The notes under the pieces: generated by a model | What the model was told of the DNA's origin: nothing | What the model saw: the letters and a program-made list of their open reading frames with translations, nothing else | Databases searched by the model: none | Shown here: one piece after another, positions 8,876-20,220 of the stretch | Numbering within the stretch: the first letter of the stretch is position 1 | How the letters are laid out: each line of letters opens with the position of its first letter | Source: Blastococcus mobilis | GTDB lineage: Bacteria > Actinomycetota > Actinomycetes > Mycobacteriales > Geodermatophilaceae | Reading direction: 5' to 3' | DNA: 64,000 nt | Assembly (NCBI RefSeq): GCF_900188025.1 | Contig: NZ_FZNO01000004.1 | Coordinates: 124,001 to 188,000 of the forward strand | Translations under genes and position numbers: made by a program

Positions 8876-8890
8876 GGGCCTTTGGTCCCT
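8876..8890 (+). promoter_or_regulatory. DosR/DevR-type box upstream of usp
   Basis: GGGCCTTTGGTCCCT matches the symmetrical GGG-n-C n4 G-n-CCC pattern recognised by DevR/DosR-type regulators in actinobacteria. CATAAC at 8910-8915 could serve as the -10 hexamer, putting the box over the -35 region and the transcript start a few bases before the ATG at 8925. A devR homologue lies 3 kb away, which makes autoregulation plausible. This is a match by eye, not a scored motif. Confidence 0.5.
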
Positions 8891-8924
8891 GGGAGACCGC
8901 TGGACGTGCCATAACGATCGCCCC

Positions 8925-11223
<2,299 letters not shown>

Positions 11224-11226
11224 GCC

Positions 11227-11883
11227 TCAGCCGCTCGCGCGGTCGCGGAGCTCCGTCGCGAGGATCGCCGCCTGGGTGCGCCGCTCGAGGCCGAGCTTGG
11301 CGAGCAGATGGCTGGTGTAGTTCTTGACCGTCTTCTCCGCCAGCCCCATCCGGGCGCCGATCTGGCGGTTGGTGAGCCCCTCGCCGATCAGCCGCAGGAC
11401 GGTGCGCTCCTGATCGGTGAGCAGCGCCAGCCGGTCGCTGCCCGCCGCTCCCACCCCCCGGGCACGGGACACCGCGGGCGCGACCTCGTCGAACAGCACG
11501 CCACCGCCGGCGACCGTGCGCACCGCCGACGCCAGGGCCGGACCGCGCACCTGCTTGAGCAGGAAGCCCGACGCGCCCGCCTGCACCGCGGCGTCGAGCG
11601 CCTCTTGCTCGGCATAGCTGGTCAGGACCAGGCACCGCAGGCCGGGCACCTGACCGTGCAGCCGCCGCCAGAGGGCCGCCCCGTCGCCATCGGGCAGCCG
11701 CATGTCGATGAGGACCACGTCCGGTCGGACGGCGGGCACCCGTACCAGCGCCTCCGCGACCGATCCGGCCTCACCGACGACGGAGATGCCCGGGTCGTCC
11801 TCGAGCACCTCGGCCACACCGCGTCGGACGACCTCGTGGTCGTCGACGAGGAAGACGCGGACCGGCGCCGACTGAGTCTGCAC
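11227..11883 (-). CDS. devR: DevR/DosR-like NarL-family response regulator
   Basis: 218 residues from GTG 11883, chosen because GGGAGGGGG lies just upstream; a GTG at 11907 would add eight residues. The receiver domain has the acidic pair D14 D15 ([12 protein letters not shown]) and phospho-acceptor D60 in [10 protein letters not shown]. The C-terminal LuxR-type helix-turn-helix contains [22 protein letters not shown] and [17 protein letters not shown], very close to mycobacterial DevR. It should bind boxes such as the one at 8876. It converges with the kinase gene (3 bases between stops), unlike mycobacteria where the two genes are in one operon. Confidence 0.88.
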   Translation of the reverse strand: MQTQSAPVRVFLVDDHEVVRRGVAEVLEDDPGISVVGEAGSVAEALVRVPAVRPDVVLIDMRLPDGDGAALWRRLHGQVPGLRCLVLTSYAEQEALDAAVQAGASGFLLKQVRGPALASAVRTVAGGGVLFDEVAPAVSRARGVGAAGSDRLALLTDQERTVLRLIGEGLTNRQIGARMGLAEKTVKNYTSHLLAKLGLERRTQAAILATELRDRASG

Positions 11884-11954
11884 CGAACCGCCCCCTCCCG
11901 ATGGCACCAGGCGGCGAGCCTAGGGCGTCGGGCGCGTCTCCGGAACGGATTCGG

Positions 11955-12983
11955 TCACGCTGGGAGAAGGAGTGCCGCATAGAGGGTGAGGCCCGGCCCG
12001 AAGGCCATGACGACGACCGGCCCGTCGACGTCGGCCATCTCCTCGAGCACCAGCAGGACCGTCGCCGAGGAGCAGTTGCCGTGTTCGGCGAGCACGCGGC
12101 GCGAGGCGGCGATCTCGTCCTCGGTGAGCCCGAGCTCGTCGCGGACGACGTCGAGGATCCGTGGGCCGCCCGGGTGCACCGCCCATCCGGCGACGTCCTC
12201 GATGCGCAGACCGGCACCGTCGAGGAGCTCCTCGACCACCCCGCCGACGTGGCGGGACAGCACGTCCGGGACCCGGGGGGACAGCCCCATGCGGAAGCCC
12301 AGATCGGTGACGTCCCAGGTCATGTGGTCGGCGGTGGAGGCGTCCGTGCGGGCCACGATCCCGGCCAGCCGGCGTCCGCGGAAGGCCCCGGGCTCCAGGA
12401 CGACGGCGGCCGCCGCGTCGGAGAACAGCGCGTGGGCCACCACCTGCTCGAGGTCCCGTTGCGCCGGCTGGACGTGCAGGCTGGTCAGCTCGCAGCAGAG
12501 CAGCACGGCCGGCCGGGCCCGGGCGGTCACGAAGTCGCTCACCGCGGCCAGGCCCGGGATCGCGGCGTAGCAGCCCATGTGCCCCACCAGGAGTCGCTCC
12601 AGGCCCGGGGGCATGCCGAGGTCACCGGCCAGCCGGATGTCCAGCCCCGGAGTGGCGTACCCGGTGCACGTGGCGACGGCGAACAGCCCCACCTCGTCCG
12701 CCGCCAGACCCGCCGCGTCCAGCGCACCGGCGACGGCCTGCTTGCCCAGCGGCAGCGCCTCCTGGACGTAGCGCTCCATGCGGGCGCCGGTCCCCCACCC
12801 GCTGATGTCCTCGTCCATGGGGCTGGCGACCGCGTGCCGTCGCCGGACCCCGGCGCTCGCGAAGATCCGCCCGGCCGCCCGCACGCCGTCGTAGTGCCGG
12901 GCGAAGAAGCCGTCCCAGACGGCGTCCTGGTCGAAGGTCGCCGGGAGCGCGGAGCCCAGACCGGTGACGACAGCGGCGGTCAC
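11955..12983 (-). CDS. Type III polyketide synthase
   Basis: 342 residues from GTG 12983, which has GGAG five bases upstream; GTG 13001 would add six. The chalcone synthase-type triad is present: C138 in HMGCYAAIPG, H270 in WAVHPGGPR and N303 in HGNCSSAT. These homodimeric enzymes extend an acyl-CoA starter with malonyl-CoA and cyclise it to a resorcinol, pyrone or related aromatic. The methyltransferase gene lies immediately upstream in the same direction, 81 bases away, so a methylated alkyl-resorcinol or pyrone is a reasonable guess. The flavin oxidoreductase often found in such actinobacterial clusters is absent. Starter and product are not predictable from sequence. Confidence 0.88.
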   Translation of the reverse strand: MTAAVVTGLGSALPATFDQDAVWDGFFARHYDGVRAAGRIFASAGVRRRHAVASPMDEDISGWGTGARMERYVQEALPLGKQAVAGALDAAGLAADEVGLFAVATCTGYATPGLDIRLAGDLGMPPGLERLLVGHMGCYAAIPGLAAVSDFVTARARPAVLLCCELTSLHVQPAQRDLEQVVAHALFSDAAAAVVLEPGAFRGRRLAGIVARTDASTADHMTWDVTDLGFRMGLSPRVPDVLSRHVGGVVEELLDGAGLRIEDVAGWAVHPGGPRILDVVRDELGLTEDEIAASRRVLAEHGNCSSATVLLVLEEMADVDGPVVVMAFGPGLTLYAALLLPA

Positions 12984-13064
12984 GGGCACTCCGGGGCGCA
13001 CGGGCCTGGCGTCATGTCCCGACGGTACGTCGCACCCAACACAACCGCCTTCTCGCCCGCTGCC

Positions 13065-13772
13065 TCACCTTTTGCGGCCGTACCCGGCGAAGAGGACCGC
13101 TGTGGTGGGCAGGGTCTTCATCCTGACTCCGGCCCGGCGCCCCAGTCGCCAGCGGACGATGTCCCGCACCGAGGGCCGCAGTCCGACCAGCTCCAGGTCG
13201 AGACCGAGGCCGGGCGCCGCGGCCAGCAGCCGCCGGCGGTCGACGAACAGCGCCGGGTCGTGGATGCCCGGTGGCGGCCCGCCGGGCACGCGTTCGAGGA
13301 TCCGCACCGCGATGAGATCGGCCAGCCAGGTGTCGGCGATCGCGTCGATGATGAGCGTGCCCCCGGGCCGGAGGAGCCGGGCGGCCTCGGCCAGCACCGC
13401 CACGTCGTCGTCGACGTGCTCCAGGATCTCCCCGGCGACGACGACGTCGGCACACTCGTCGGTCAAGGGCACCGCCAGCACCGAACCGCGCAGGGGCAGG
13501 ACTCCGTGGGCGCCAGCCAACCTCAGTCCGGGCAGGCCGAGATCGACGCCGACGTGCCGGTATCCCAGGCGGGCGGCGTGCGGGGCCATCAGGCCGCCGC
13601 CGCACGCCAGGTCGACGAGGAGCGCGTCCGCGGAGGAGGCCGGGGGGATGTGCTCCGCACGCGACGCGGCCAGCCAGTGGAGCATCGCGAACCCACCGGC
13701 ACCGTCCCACCACTGGTCGGCGAGCTGGTCGTACTGGGCCGGATCGTTGCGCCGCAACCCTTCCGACATCAT
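13065..13772 (-). CDS. SAM-dependent methyltransferase, type III PKS partner
   Basis: 235 residues starting at one of two adjacent ATGs (13772 or 13769). It is a class I methyltransferase: the SAM-binding loop LVDLACGGGLMAP, the acidic strand end HVGVDLG and the post-motif VVVAGEILEHVDDD are present. The N-terminal sequence with YDQLADQWWDGAGGFAMLHWL is UbiG/Coq3-like, which fits O- or C-methylation of an aromatic ring. It is transcribed ahead of the type III polyketide synthase and should methylate its product. The upstream 96 bases are shared with the divergent ribokinase gene. Confidence 0.8.
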   Translation of the reverse strand: MMSEGLRRNDPAQYDQLADQWWDGAGGFAMLHWLAASRAEHIPPASSADALLVDLACGGGLMAPHAARLGYRHVGVDLGLPGLRLAGAHGVLPLRGSVLAVPLTDECADVVVAGEILEHVDDDVAVLAEAARLLRPGGTLIIDAIADTWLADLIAVRILERVPGGPPPGIHDPALFVDRRRLLAAAPGLGLDLELVGLRPSVRDIVRWRLGRRAGVRMKTLPTTAVLFAGYGRKR

Positions 13773-13868
13773 GGCGCGATGACCACGGTCGAGGGCGGGA
13801 GCGTGGTCACCGGGCCATGATCGCCGGTCCCCGCCGCCCACCGCACCCCCACCACCGGAGGTACCCGC

Positions 13869-14792
13869 GTGTCCGTCACCGTCGTCGGCAGCCTCAACGA
13901 GGACGTGCTCGTCGCCGTCGGCCGGCTGCCGGGGCGGGGCGAGACCGTGATCGGCCGGTCCGCCGTGCTCGCGCCGGGGGGCAAGGGCGCCAACCAGGCC
14001 GCCGCCGCCGGGGAGCTGGGCCCGGGCGTGCACATGGTCGGGCGCGTGGGCCAGGACCCGGCCGGCGACCGGCAGCTGGCGGCGCTGGCGGGCTCCCGGG
14101 TGAACGTCAGCCGCGTGCACCGCACCCCCGGGGTCCCGACCGGCTCGGCGACCATCCCGGTGGAGGAGGGCAGCGGCGAGAACCTGATCGTCGTCGTACC
14201 GGGGGCCAACGCCGCACTGACGCCGGAGGACGCCGACGTCGAGTCCGTGCGCCGGGCGCGGGTCGTGCTGCTGCAGCTGGAGACCCCGCTGGAGACGGTG
14301 ACGGCCGCCGCCCGGGCCGCGAGCGGCACCGTCGTCCTGACCCCCGCTCCCCCGCAGCCGCTGCCCGCGGAGCTCCGGGAGCACGTCGACGTCCTGGTGC
14401 CCAACGAGCACGAGCTCGCCCACCTGGCCGGGGTCGAGCCGGGCGAGCGGGCACCGGCTGAGGTGGCCGCACTGGCCCGGTCGGTGGTCTCGTGCGCGGT
14501 CGTGGTGACGCTCGGGGCGCGCGGAGCGCTGATCGTGCCGCCGGAGGGACAGCCGCTGCTGCAGGCCCCACCGCCGGTGACGGCCGTGGACACCACCGGC
14601 GCGGGCGACTGCTTCTGCGGCGCCCTCGCGCAGGCCCTGGCCACCGACCCCGACCTGCCGGCCGCGGTGCGGTTCGCCGTGACCGCCGCGGCGCTGTCCA
14701 CCACCGGGCCCGGCGCCCGCGGCGCCCTTCCCGGCGTGGACGCCGTCCGGGGACTGCTGCCGCAGGTGCCCGAGGCGACCGGAGTGACCTGA
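13869..14792 (+). CDS. rbsK: Ribokinase (PfkB family)
   Basis: 307 residues from GTG 13869, with GGAGG placed well upstream. Both PfkB signatures are visible: the N-terminal GGKGANQAAAAG and the C-terminal DTTGAGDCFCGALA with catalytic Asp in GAGD. The length and the SLNEDVLVAVGRLPGRGET start match ribokinase, which makes ribose-5-phosphate with ATP. No ribose transporter or regulator is beside it, so it may serve nucleoside salvage. A substrate other than ribose within the PfkB family is possible. Confidence 0.8.
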   Translation: MSVTVVGSLNEDVLVAVGRLPGRGETVIGRSAVLAPGGKGANQAAAAGELGPGVHMVGRVGQDPAGDRQLAALAGSRVNVSRVHRTPGVPTGSATIPVEEGSGENLIVVVPGANAALTPEDADVESVRRARVVLLQLETPLETVTAAARAASGTVVLTPAPPQPLPAELREHVDVLVPNEHELAHLAGVEPGERAPAEVAALARSVVSCAVVVTLGARGALIVPPEGQPLLQAPPPVTAVDTTGAGDCFCGALAQALATDPDLPAAVRFAVTAAALSTTGPGARGALPGVDAVRGLLPQVPEATGVT

Positions 14793-14821
14793 GCTGCGGT
14801 CCCCCTTACGGTGACGGTGTG

Positions 14822-15100
14822 ATGGCGCTGTCGCTGATCGCCGAGGTAGAGGCGTTGCTGTACCGCCACGACCCGGTGGGCATCAACTTCGGCGACAACC
14901 CGGACGAGTACCGCCCCGAGGCGGAGAGCATCGTCGCGCGCCTCCCGCGAGCACGGTCCGTCGACGATGTCCTCGCGCTGGTGCACGAGGAGTTCGTGTA
15001 TTGGTTCGACGAGGACATCGCCGGCCCCGCAGACCGCTACGAGGACATCGCGCGAGACGTGTGGGCTGCCTGGCTCGCCAGGCCGTCCAGCGCCTCGTAG
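14822..15100 (+). CDS. Small conserved hypothetical (DUF1871-like)
   Basis: 92 residues from ATG 14822 (a GTG directly before it is an alternative). The sequence is a compact acidic helical protein: EVEALLYRHDPVGINFGDNP, DEYRPEAESIVARL, then VHEEFVYWFDEDIAG. The DP-GINFGDNPDEY stretch recalls DUF1871 and related small proteins sometimes found as immunity-like proteins, but the match is by eye. It follows the ribokinase by 29 bases and may be co-transcribed. Function unknown. Confidence 0.55.
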   Translation: MALSLIAEVEALLYRHDPVGINFGDNPDEYRPEAESIVARLPRARSVDDVLALVHEEFVYWFDEDIAGPADRYEDIARDVWAAWLARPSSAS

Positions 15101-15212
15101 CCCGACCCTGGCGAGGCCCTGCATCTCACTTCCACCGTCAGGGGGCTGCGGTTCAGCCGGCGGACGTGCGGGCACTGGGCGAGCGGACCCGACGGATCGA
15201 GGAGGACCCGCG

Positions 15213-15365
15213 ATGACCGACCCGGACCGCCCCGCGCACACCGCTGAGCCGGCCGAGGGCTCGGAGGAGCCCGGCGACCAGCCCGGCGGCCGGACCCCCC
15301 ACCCCGACCAGCCCGCCGAGGGTGCGGAGGGCGGCCCCGGCGGGGCGGACACCCCGGACGCCTGA
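15213..15365 (+). CDS. Short acidic, disordered protein
   Basis: 50 residues rich in Glu, Asp, Gly and Pro with no hydrophobic core. GAGGAGG seven bases ahead of the ATG is a strong ribosome binding site and is the main reason to believe it is translated. It resembles in composition four other short acidic frames in this window (27587, 29150, 31909, 32170). No function can be given. Confidence 0.5.
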   Translation: MTDPDRPAHTAEPAEGSEEPGDQPGGRTPHPDQPAEGAEGGPGGADTPDA

Positions 15366-15409
15366 GTCCGCGGGTGGGGCGGGACGGCGATCCCGGCCCC
15401 ACCGCGGCG

Positions 15410-16990
15410 TCAGTTCCCGGCGGTCGCCTTCTCCTTCACCCGGAGTTCGCGGCGCAGGATCTTGCCGCTGGCCGACTTCGGCACCGCCTCGATGAACTCG
15501 ACCTGGCGCACCCGCTTGTACGGGGCGGACCGCTCGGCGACGAACGCCAGGACGTCGTCCTCGGTCGCGCTGCTGCCCGGCGCGCGGACGACGAAGGCCT
15601 TGGGCACCTCGTCACCGCGATCGTCGTACACGCCGATCACCGCGGCGTCCGCGACGTCGGGTGAGGCCAGCAGCACGGCCTCGAGCTCGGCCGGCGCCAC
15701 CTGGTAGCCCTTGTACTTGATCAGCTCCTTGACCCGGTCGACGACGTGCCACCAGCCGTTCTCGTCGACGGTCCCGATGTCGCCGGTGTGCAGCCAGCCG
15801 TCGGCGTCGATGAGGGTGTCGGTCTCCTCCTGGCGGCCGAAGTGGCCCTTCATCCGCTGCGGGCCGCGGATCCAGATCTCGCCCTCCTCACCGAACCCCA
15901 CGTCCTCGCCGGTCTCGACCGACACCAGCCGCGCCTCGGTGGAGGGGAAGAGCTTGCCGATGGTGCCGGGCGGCGCGTCGTGCGCGGTGCCGTCGGGGAC
16001 GAGGTGGGTGCCGGGTGACAGCTCGGTCATCCCGTAGGCCTGGCCTAGTTCGGCGCCCATGCGGCGGGAGGCCAGCGCGCCGAGCTCGGCGTCCAGCGGC
16101 GCGGCGGCGGACAGGATGAACTCGAGCGCGGAGAAGTCGCGCCCCTCGAACGCGGGGTGCTTGGCCATCGCGAGCACCACCGGCGGCGCCACGTAGGCGC
16201 GGGTGATCCGGTGCTGCTCGAGGACGTCGATGAACCGGTCGAGCTCGAAGCGCGGCAGCACGACGACCGTCGCGCCCTTCCGCAGCGCGACGTTCATCAG
16301 CACGGTCATCCCGTAGATGTGGAAGAACGGCAGGACGGCGACGATGCGGTCCTCGCTGGTCATGGTGTGGACGGCGTCGATCTGCGCCAGGTTCACGCCG
16401 ATGCTCGCGTGGGTGAGCATCACGCCCTTCGGCAGGCTGGTGGTGCCCGAGGAGTAGGGCAGCACGGCGACGTCCTCGGCGGCGTCCACGGCCACCTCCG
16501 GTACCGGACCCGTTGAGGCGAGCAGCTCCTGCACGCTGCGGTGCCCCTCGACCGTGTCACAGGTCCACACCGGCCGGTCGCCGGCCGCCTCCACCGCGAC
16601 CGGCAGCAGCGCGCCGACCGTGATCACCATCGAGGCATTGCTGTCCTCGAGCTGGTTGGCCATGTCCTTCGCCGTGGCCAGGGCCGAGAGCGTGGTGACC
16701 GTGGCCCCGGCGCGGCTGGCCGCGTAGAAGACGACCGGATAGAGCACGGTGTTCGGGCTGTGCAGCGCGACGACGTCGCCGGGCCGCACCCCGATCTCGG
16801 CGAAGCCGGCCGCCATCCGCTCGACCATCCGGGCGAGCTGGGCGTAGGTGATCGTCTGGCCGCTGACGCCGTCGATCAGCGCGGGATGGTCCCCCCGGTC
16901 GGCGGCATCCGCCAGCACCGTCTGCCAGATCGGCGTCGTCGGGGTGTCCACCGGCGGGTACTCGCTGGTGTGGATACGCGGTGCGGACAT
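15410..16990 (-). CDS. Acyl-CoA synthetase, 4-coumarate-CoA ligase-like
   Basis: 526 residues, ATG 16990 with a GGAAGGA site upstream. All adenylate-forming motifs are present: the P-loop YSSGTTSLPKGVMLTH, YGMTELSP, GWLHTGDIG, KELIKYKGYQVAPAELE and the catalytic lysine in PKSASGKILRREL. It activates a carboxylic acid as CoA thioester via an acyl-AMP. It is the last gene of the carboxylase operon, 31 bases after an acyl-CoA dehydrogenase, so it probably supplies the CoA ester that the other enzymes degrade. Homology to 4-coumarate ligase does not fix the substrate; a branched or terpenoid acid is at least as likely in this context. Confidence 0.85.
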   Translation of the reverse strand: MSAPRIHTSEYPPVDTPTTPIWQTVLADAADRGDHPALIDGVSGQTITYAQLARMVERMAAGFAEIGVRPGDVVALHSPNTVLYPVVFYAASRAGATVTTLSALATAKDMANQLEDSNASMVITVGALLPVAVEAAGDRPVWTCDTVEGHRSVQELLASTGPVPEVAVDAAEDVAVLPYSSGTTSLPKGVMLTHASIGVNLAQIDAVHTMTSEDRIVAVLPFFHIYGMTVLMNVALRKGATVVVLPRFELDRFIDVLEQHRITRAYVAPPVVLAMAKHPAFEGRDFSALEFILSAAAPLDAELGALASRRMGAELGQAYGMTELSPGTHLVPDGTAHDAPPGTIGKLFPSTEARLVSVETGEDVGFGEEGEIWIRGPQRMKGHFGRQEETDTLIDADGWLHTGDIGTVDENGWWHVVDRVKELIKYKGYQVAPAELEAVLLASPDVADAAVIGVYDDRGDEVPKAFVVRAPGSSATEDDVLAFVAERSAPYKRVRQVEFIEAVPKSASGKILRRELRVKEKATAGN

Positions 16991-17021
16991 CGTCGTCCTT
17001 CCGTTCGGGGGGCCGAAGTGG

Positions 17022-18191
17022 TCAGTAGGAGCGGGGCAACTGCAGGTCGTGCTGGGCGACGAAGCTCAGGATCATCTCGCGGCTGACCGGCGCGATCCGG
17101 CTCACGCGGGAGATCGCGAGGAGGGCGGCGACGCCGTACTCCTGCGAGAGGCCGTTGCCGCCGTGGGTCTGGATCGCCTGGTCGACGGTGCGGGCGGCGG
17201 CCTCGGCGGCGGCGTACTTCGCGCTGTTGGCGGCCGTCCCCGCGTCCTGGCCGGAGTCGATGAGCCAGGCGGCCTTCTGGGTCATGAGCCGGGCCAGCTC
17301 GATCTCGATCTGGCAGGCGGCCAGCGGGTGCGCCAGGCCCTGGTGGGCGCCGATCGGCGTCCCCCAGACCTGCCGCTGCCGCGCGTACTCCGTCGCCTTG
17401 CGCATGGCCAGCCGGGCGACGCCGAGGGAGTAGGCCGCGGCCATCACCCGCTCGGGGTTGAGCCCGGCGAACAGCTGCGCGATGCCCTGGTCGGGGTGGC
17501 CCACGAGGGCGTCGCCGGGCAGCCGGACGTCGTCGAGGAAGACCTGGAACTGCCGTTCCGGGCTGACCAGCTCCATCGGGATCGGGTGCGCGGTCACGCC
17601 AGGGGCATCGGTGGGGACGACGAACAACGCCGGGCGCAGTCTCTTCCCGGAGGTTCCCGCCCGGCCGTCGGCCAGCCTGCCCACGACGAGCAGCGCGTCG
17701 GCCTGGTCGACGCCGCTGATCCACACCTTCCGGCCGGTGAGCACCCATTCGTCGCCGTCCCGGCGGGCGACGGTGCTGATCTCGTGCGAGTTGGACCCGG
17801 CGTCGGGCTCGGTGATCGCGAAACCCATGGTCTGCGAGCCGTCGGCGAGCGCCGGGAGCCAGCGCTCCTTCTGCTCCGGCGTGCCGAAGCGGCTGATCAC
17901 GGTGCCGCAGATCGCCGGCGAGACCACCATCATGAGCAGCGGACAGCCCGCGGCGCCGAGCTCCTCGAGGACGATCGACAGCTCGACCAGGCCACCGCCC
18001 CCGCCGCCGTACTCCTCGGGCAGGGTCACCCCGAGGAAGCCGGCCTTGCCCGCCTCCGCCCACAGCGCGTCGGTGCGGCCGCCGGAGCGGGCCTGTTCCA
18101 GGAAGTAGGACTGGCCGTAGCGGGAGCCGAGGTGGGCCACCGCTGCCCGCAGCGCCCGCAGCTCCTCGCCCTCGTCGAAGTCCAGGCTCAC
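17022..18191 (-). CDS. Acyl-CoA dehydrogenase
   Basis: 389 residues from GTG 18191, which overlaps (GTGA) the stop of the biotin carboxylase gene. FAD acyl-CoA dehydrogenase features are clear: FAITEPDAGSNSHEISTVARR, WVLTGRKVWISG, and the C-terminal IQTHGGNGLSQEYG. It introduces an alpha-beta double bond into an acyl-CoA and passes electrons to ETF. In the operon it is one of two dehydrogenases flanking the carboxylase, suggesting two oxidation steps on a branched acyl chain, such as citronellyl-CoA or isovaleryl-CoA. Substrate not determined. Confidence 0.88.
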   Translation of the reverse strand: MSLDFDEGEELRALRAAVAHLGSRYGQSYFLEQARSGGRTDALWAEAGKAGFLGVTLPEEYGGGGGGLVELSIVLEELGAAGCPLLMMVVSPAICGTVISRFGTPEQKERWLPALADGSQTMGFAITEPDAGSNSHEISTVARRDGDEWVLTGRKVWISGVDQADALLVVGRLADGRAGTSGKRLRPALFVVPTDAPGVTAHPIPMELVSPERQFQVFLDDVRLPGDALVGHPDQGIAQLFAGLNPERVMAAAYSLGVARLAMRKATEYARQRQVWGTPIGAHQGLAHPLAACQIEIELARLMTQKAAWLIDSGQDAGTAANSAKYAAAEAAARTVDQAIQTHGGNGLSQEYGVAALLAISRVSRIAPVSREMILSFVAQHDLQLPRSY

Positions 18192-20212
18192 CCTTCTCCT
18201 TCCGCCTCGATCACGGCGAGCACGGCGCCCGCGTCCACCTGAGCCCCCAGGACGACGTCCAGGGAGCGCACCACACCCGTGGCCGGTGCCACGACGGGGT
18301 GCTGCATCTTCATCGCCTCGAGCACGAGCAGCTGCTGCCCGGCCGTGACCGCGTCCCCGACCGCGACGCGGACGGCGGTGACGGTGCCGGGCATCGGCGC
18401 GACCAGCGACCCCTCGGCCACGGTCGCCGCGGCGTCGGGGAAGCGGGGCAGCGTCCGCAGCCGCAGGGACCAGCCGTCGCCGTCGACGTCCACGGCGTCG
18501 CCGACGGCATGCACCGCGAGCCGGCGCTCCACGCCGGCGACCTCGAGCACCACCTCGTCCGGCGTCGCGGAGATCAGGACGACGTCGTCGCGGCCCTCGA
18601 CGACCAGCCCGGCACGCGTGCGCCGGTAACCGACCTCGACGGTCGTGCCCGCGACCTCGAACGCGGCCGACTGCGGCTGTGACGGGACGTTCCGCCACCC
18701 GCTCGGCAGCTCCCCCAGCACCCGGGCGTCGCGTCGCCGGGCGGCGGCCGCGGCGAGCGGGGCGGCGAGGACGGCGAGGTCCACCTCGTCCGGCCCGGCC
18801 AGCGGGGCGGCGAGCGCGTCCAGCCCGATGCGGTCGAAGAACGCCGTGTCGATGCGGCCGGCCAGGAAGTCCGGGTGGCGGAGGGTGCGCACCAGCAGGT
18901 CCCTGTTGGTGGTGACGCCGTGCACCCGCGCCCCGGCGAGCGCGGCGGCGAGCCGCCCCGCGGCCTCCGCCCGCGTCGGCGCCCAGGACACGACCTTGGC
19001 CAGCATCGGGTCGTAGGCCACGCCGACCGGGGTGCCGTCGACGACGCCGGCGTCGAGCCGGATGCCCGGCCGGTCGGGGACGTCGAACTCCGTCCGCACG
19101 CCCGGCACGGCGAAGCGGCTGATCGTGCCGCTGGACGGGCGCCACCCCTGGGCCGGGTCCTCGGCATAGAGGCGGACCTCGATCGCGGCACCGTTGGACC
19201 GCGGCGGTTCGGCGGGCAGCCGCTCCCCTGCGGCGATCCGCAGCTGCCAGCCGACGAGGTCCAGCCCCGTGACGCACTCGGTGACGGGGTGCTCGACCTG
19301 CAACCGGGTGTTGGTCTCCAGGAACCAGAAGGCCGCCGGCTCGCCCGGTCGCGGAGTGCGCGCCAGGAACTCCACGGTGCCGGCCCCGACGTAGTCGATC
19401 GCCTTCGCGGCGGCCACGGCCGCGGCCGACAGCTCGGCGCGCAGGTCGTCGTCCACCATGGGGGACGGCGTCTCCTCCACGACCTTCTGGTGCCGGCGCT
19501 GCAGCGAGCACTCCCGCTCCCCGAGCGACCACACGGTGCCGTGGGCATCGGCGAGGACCTGGACCTCCAGGTGCCGGCCGGCCTCGACGTAGGGCTCGCA
19601 GAACACGGTGGGGTCGCCGAACGCCGACGCCGCCTCGGCGCGGGCGGTCGCGATCTCGTCGGGGAGATCGGGGAGCGCGCGCACCACCCGCATCCCCCGG
19701 CCCCCACCACCTGCCGACGCCTTGATCAGCACCGGCAGGTCGGCCTCGGTCACCTCGGCCGGGTCCAGTTCCGGCAGGACGGGCACACCGGCGCCCGCCA
19801 TCAGCTTCTTGGCCTCGACCTTCGAGCCCATCGCGGCGATGGCGGCCGGCGGGGGACCGATCCAGATGAGTCCGGCGTCGATCACCGCCTGCGCGAACCC
19901 GGCGTTCTCCGACAGGAAGCCGTAGCCGGGGTGGATTGCGTCGGCGCCGGAGCTGCGTGCGGCGTCGAGCAGCAGGTCGATGCGCAGATAGGTGTCGCCG
20001 GGAGCGGACCCGGGAAGCCGGACGGCGCGGTCGGCGTCGGCGCGGTGCGGGCTGTCGGCGTCCGCATCGGAGTACACCGCCACGGTGCCGATCCCCAGGT
20101 CACGGCAGGTGCGGAAGACCCGCCGGGCGATCTCGCCACGGTTGGCGACCAGGACTCTGGTGATCGGCTTCTCGGCAGACCGCTTCTCGGAGGACCGCTT
20201 CTCGGAGGGCAT
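18188..20212 (-). CDS. Acyl-CoA carboxylase alpha subunit (biotin carboxylase and carrier)
   Basis: 674 residues from ATG 20212. The biotin carboxylase part (about 15-460) has the ATP-grasp glycine loop KASAGGGGRGM and FLETNTRLQVEHPVTE. A linker domain follows, then the biotinyl domain with LEAMKMQHP, K635 being biotinylated. The layout is that of 3-methylcrotonyl-, geranyl- or propionyl-CoA carboxylase alpha chains. A short repeat near the N-terminus (SEKRS twice) comes from a small duplication in the DNA. It starts 8 bases after the carboxyltransferase gene, which is broken by an amber codon, so this subunit may lack its own partner. Confidence 0.92.
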   Translation of the reverse strand: MPSEKRSSEKRSAEKPITRVLVANRGEIARRVFRTCRDLGIGTVAVYSDADADSPHRADADRAVRLPGSAPGDTYLRIDLLLDAARSSGADAIHPGYGFLSENAGFAQAVIDAGLIWIGPPPAAIAAMGSKVEAKKLMAGAGVPVLPELDPAEVTEADLPVLIKASAGGGGRGMRVVRALPDLPDEIATARAEAASAFGDPTVFCEPYVEAGRHLEVQVLADAHGTVWSLGERECSLQRRHQKVVEETPSPMVDDDLRAELSAAAVAAAKAIDYVGAGTVEFLARTPRPGEPAAFWFLETNTRLQVEHPVTECVTGLDLVGWQLRIAAGERLPAEPPRSNGAAIEVRLYAEDPAQGWRPSSGTISRFAVPGVRTEFDVPDRPGIRLDAGVVDGTPVGVAYDPMLAKVVSWAPTRAEAAGRLAAALAGARVHGVTTNRDLLVRTLRHPDFLAGRIDTAFFDRIGLDALAAPLAGPDEVDLAVLAAPLAAAAARRRDARVLGELPSGWRNVPSQPQSAAFEVAGTTVEVGYRRTRAGLVVEGRDDVVLISATPDEVVLEVAGVERRLAVHAVGDAVDVDGDGWSLRLRTLPRFPDAAATVAEGSLVAPMPGTVTAVRVAVGDAVTAGQQLLVLEAMKMQHPVVAPATGVVRSLDVVLGAQVDAGAVLAVIEAEGEG

Positions 20213-20220
20213 TGCTCCAC

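Noticed and set aside
13065-14423. Methyltransferase read with a 217-codon N-terminal extension
   Set aside because: The extension overlaps the divergent ribokinase gene and is low complexity; the paired ATGs at 13769-13772 are sensible starts.
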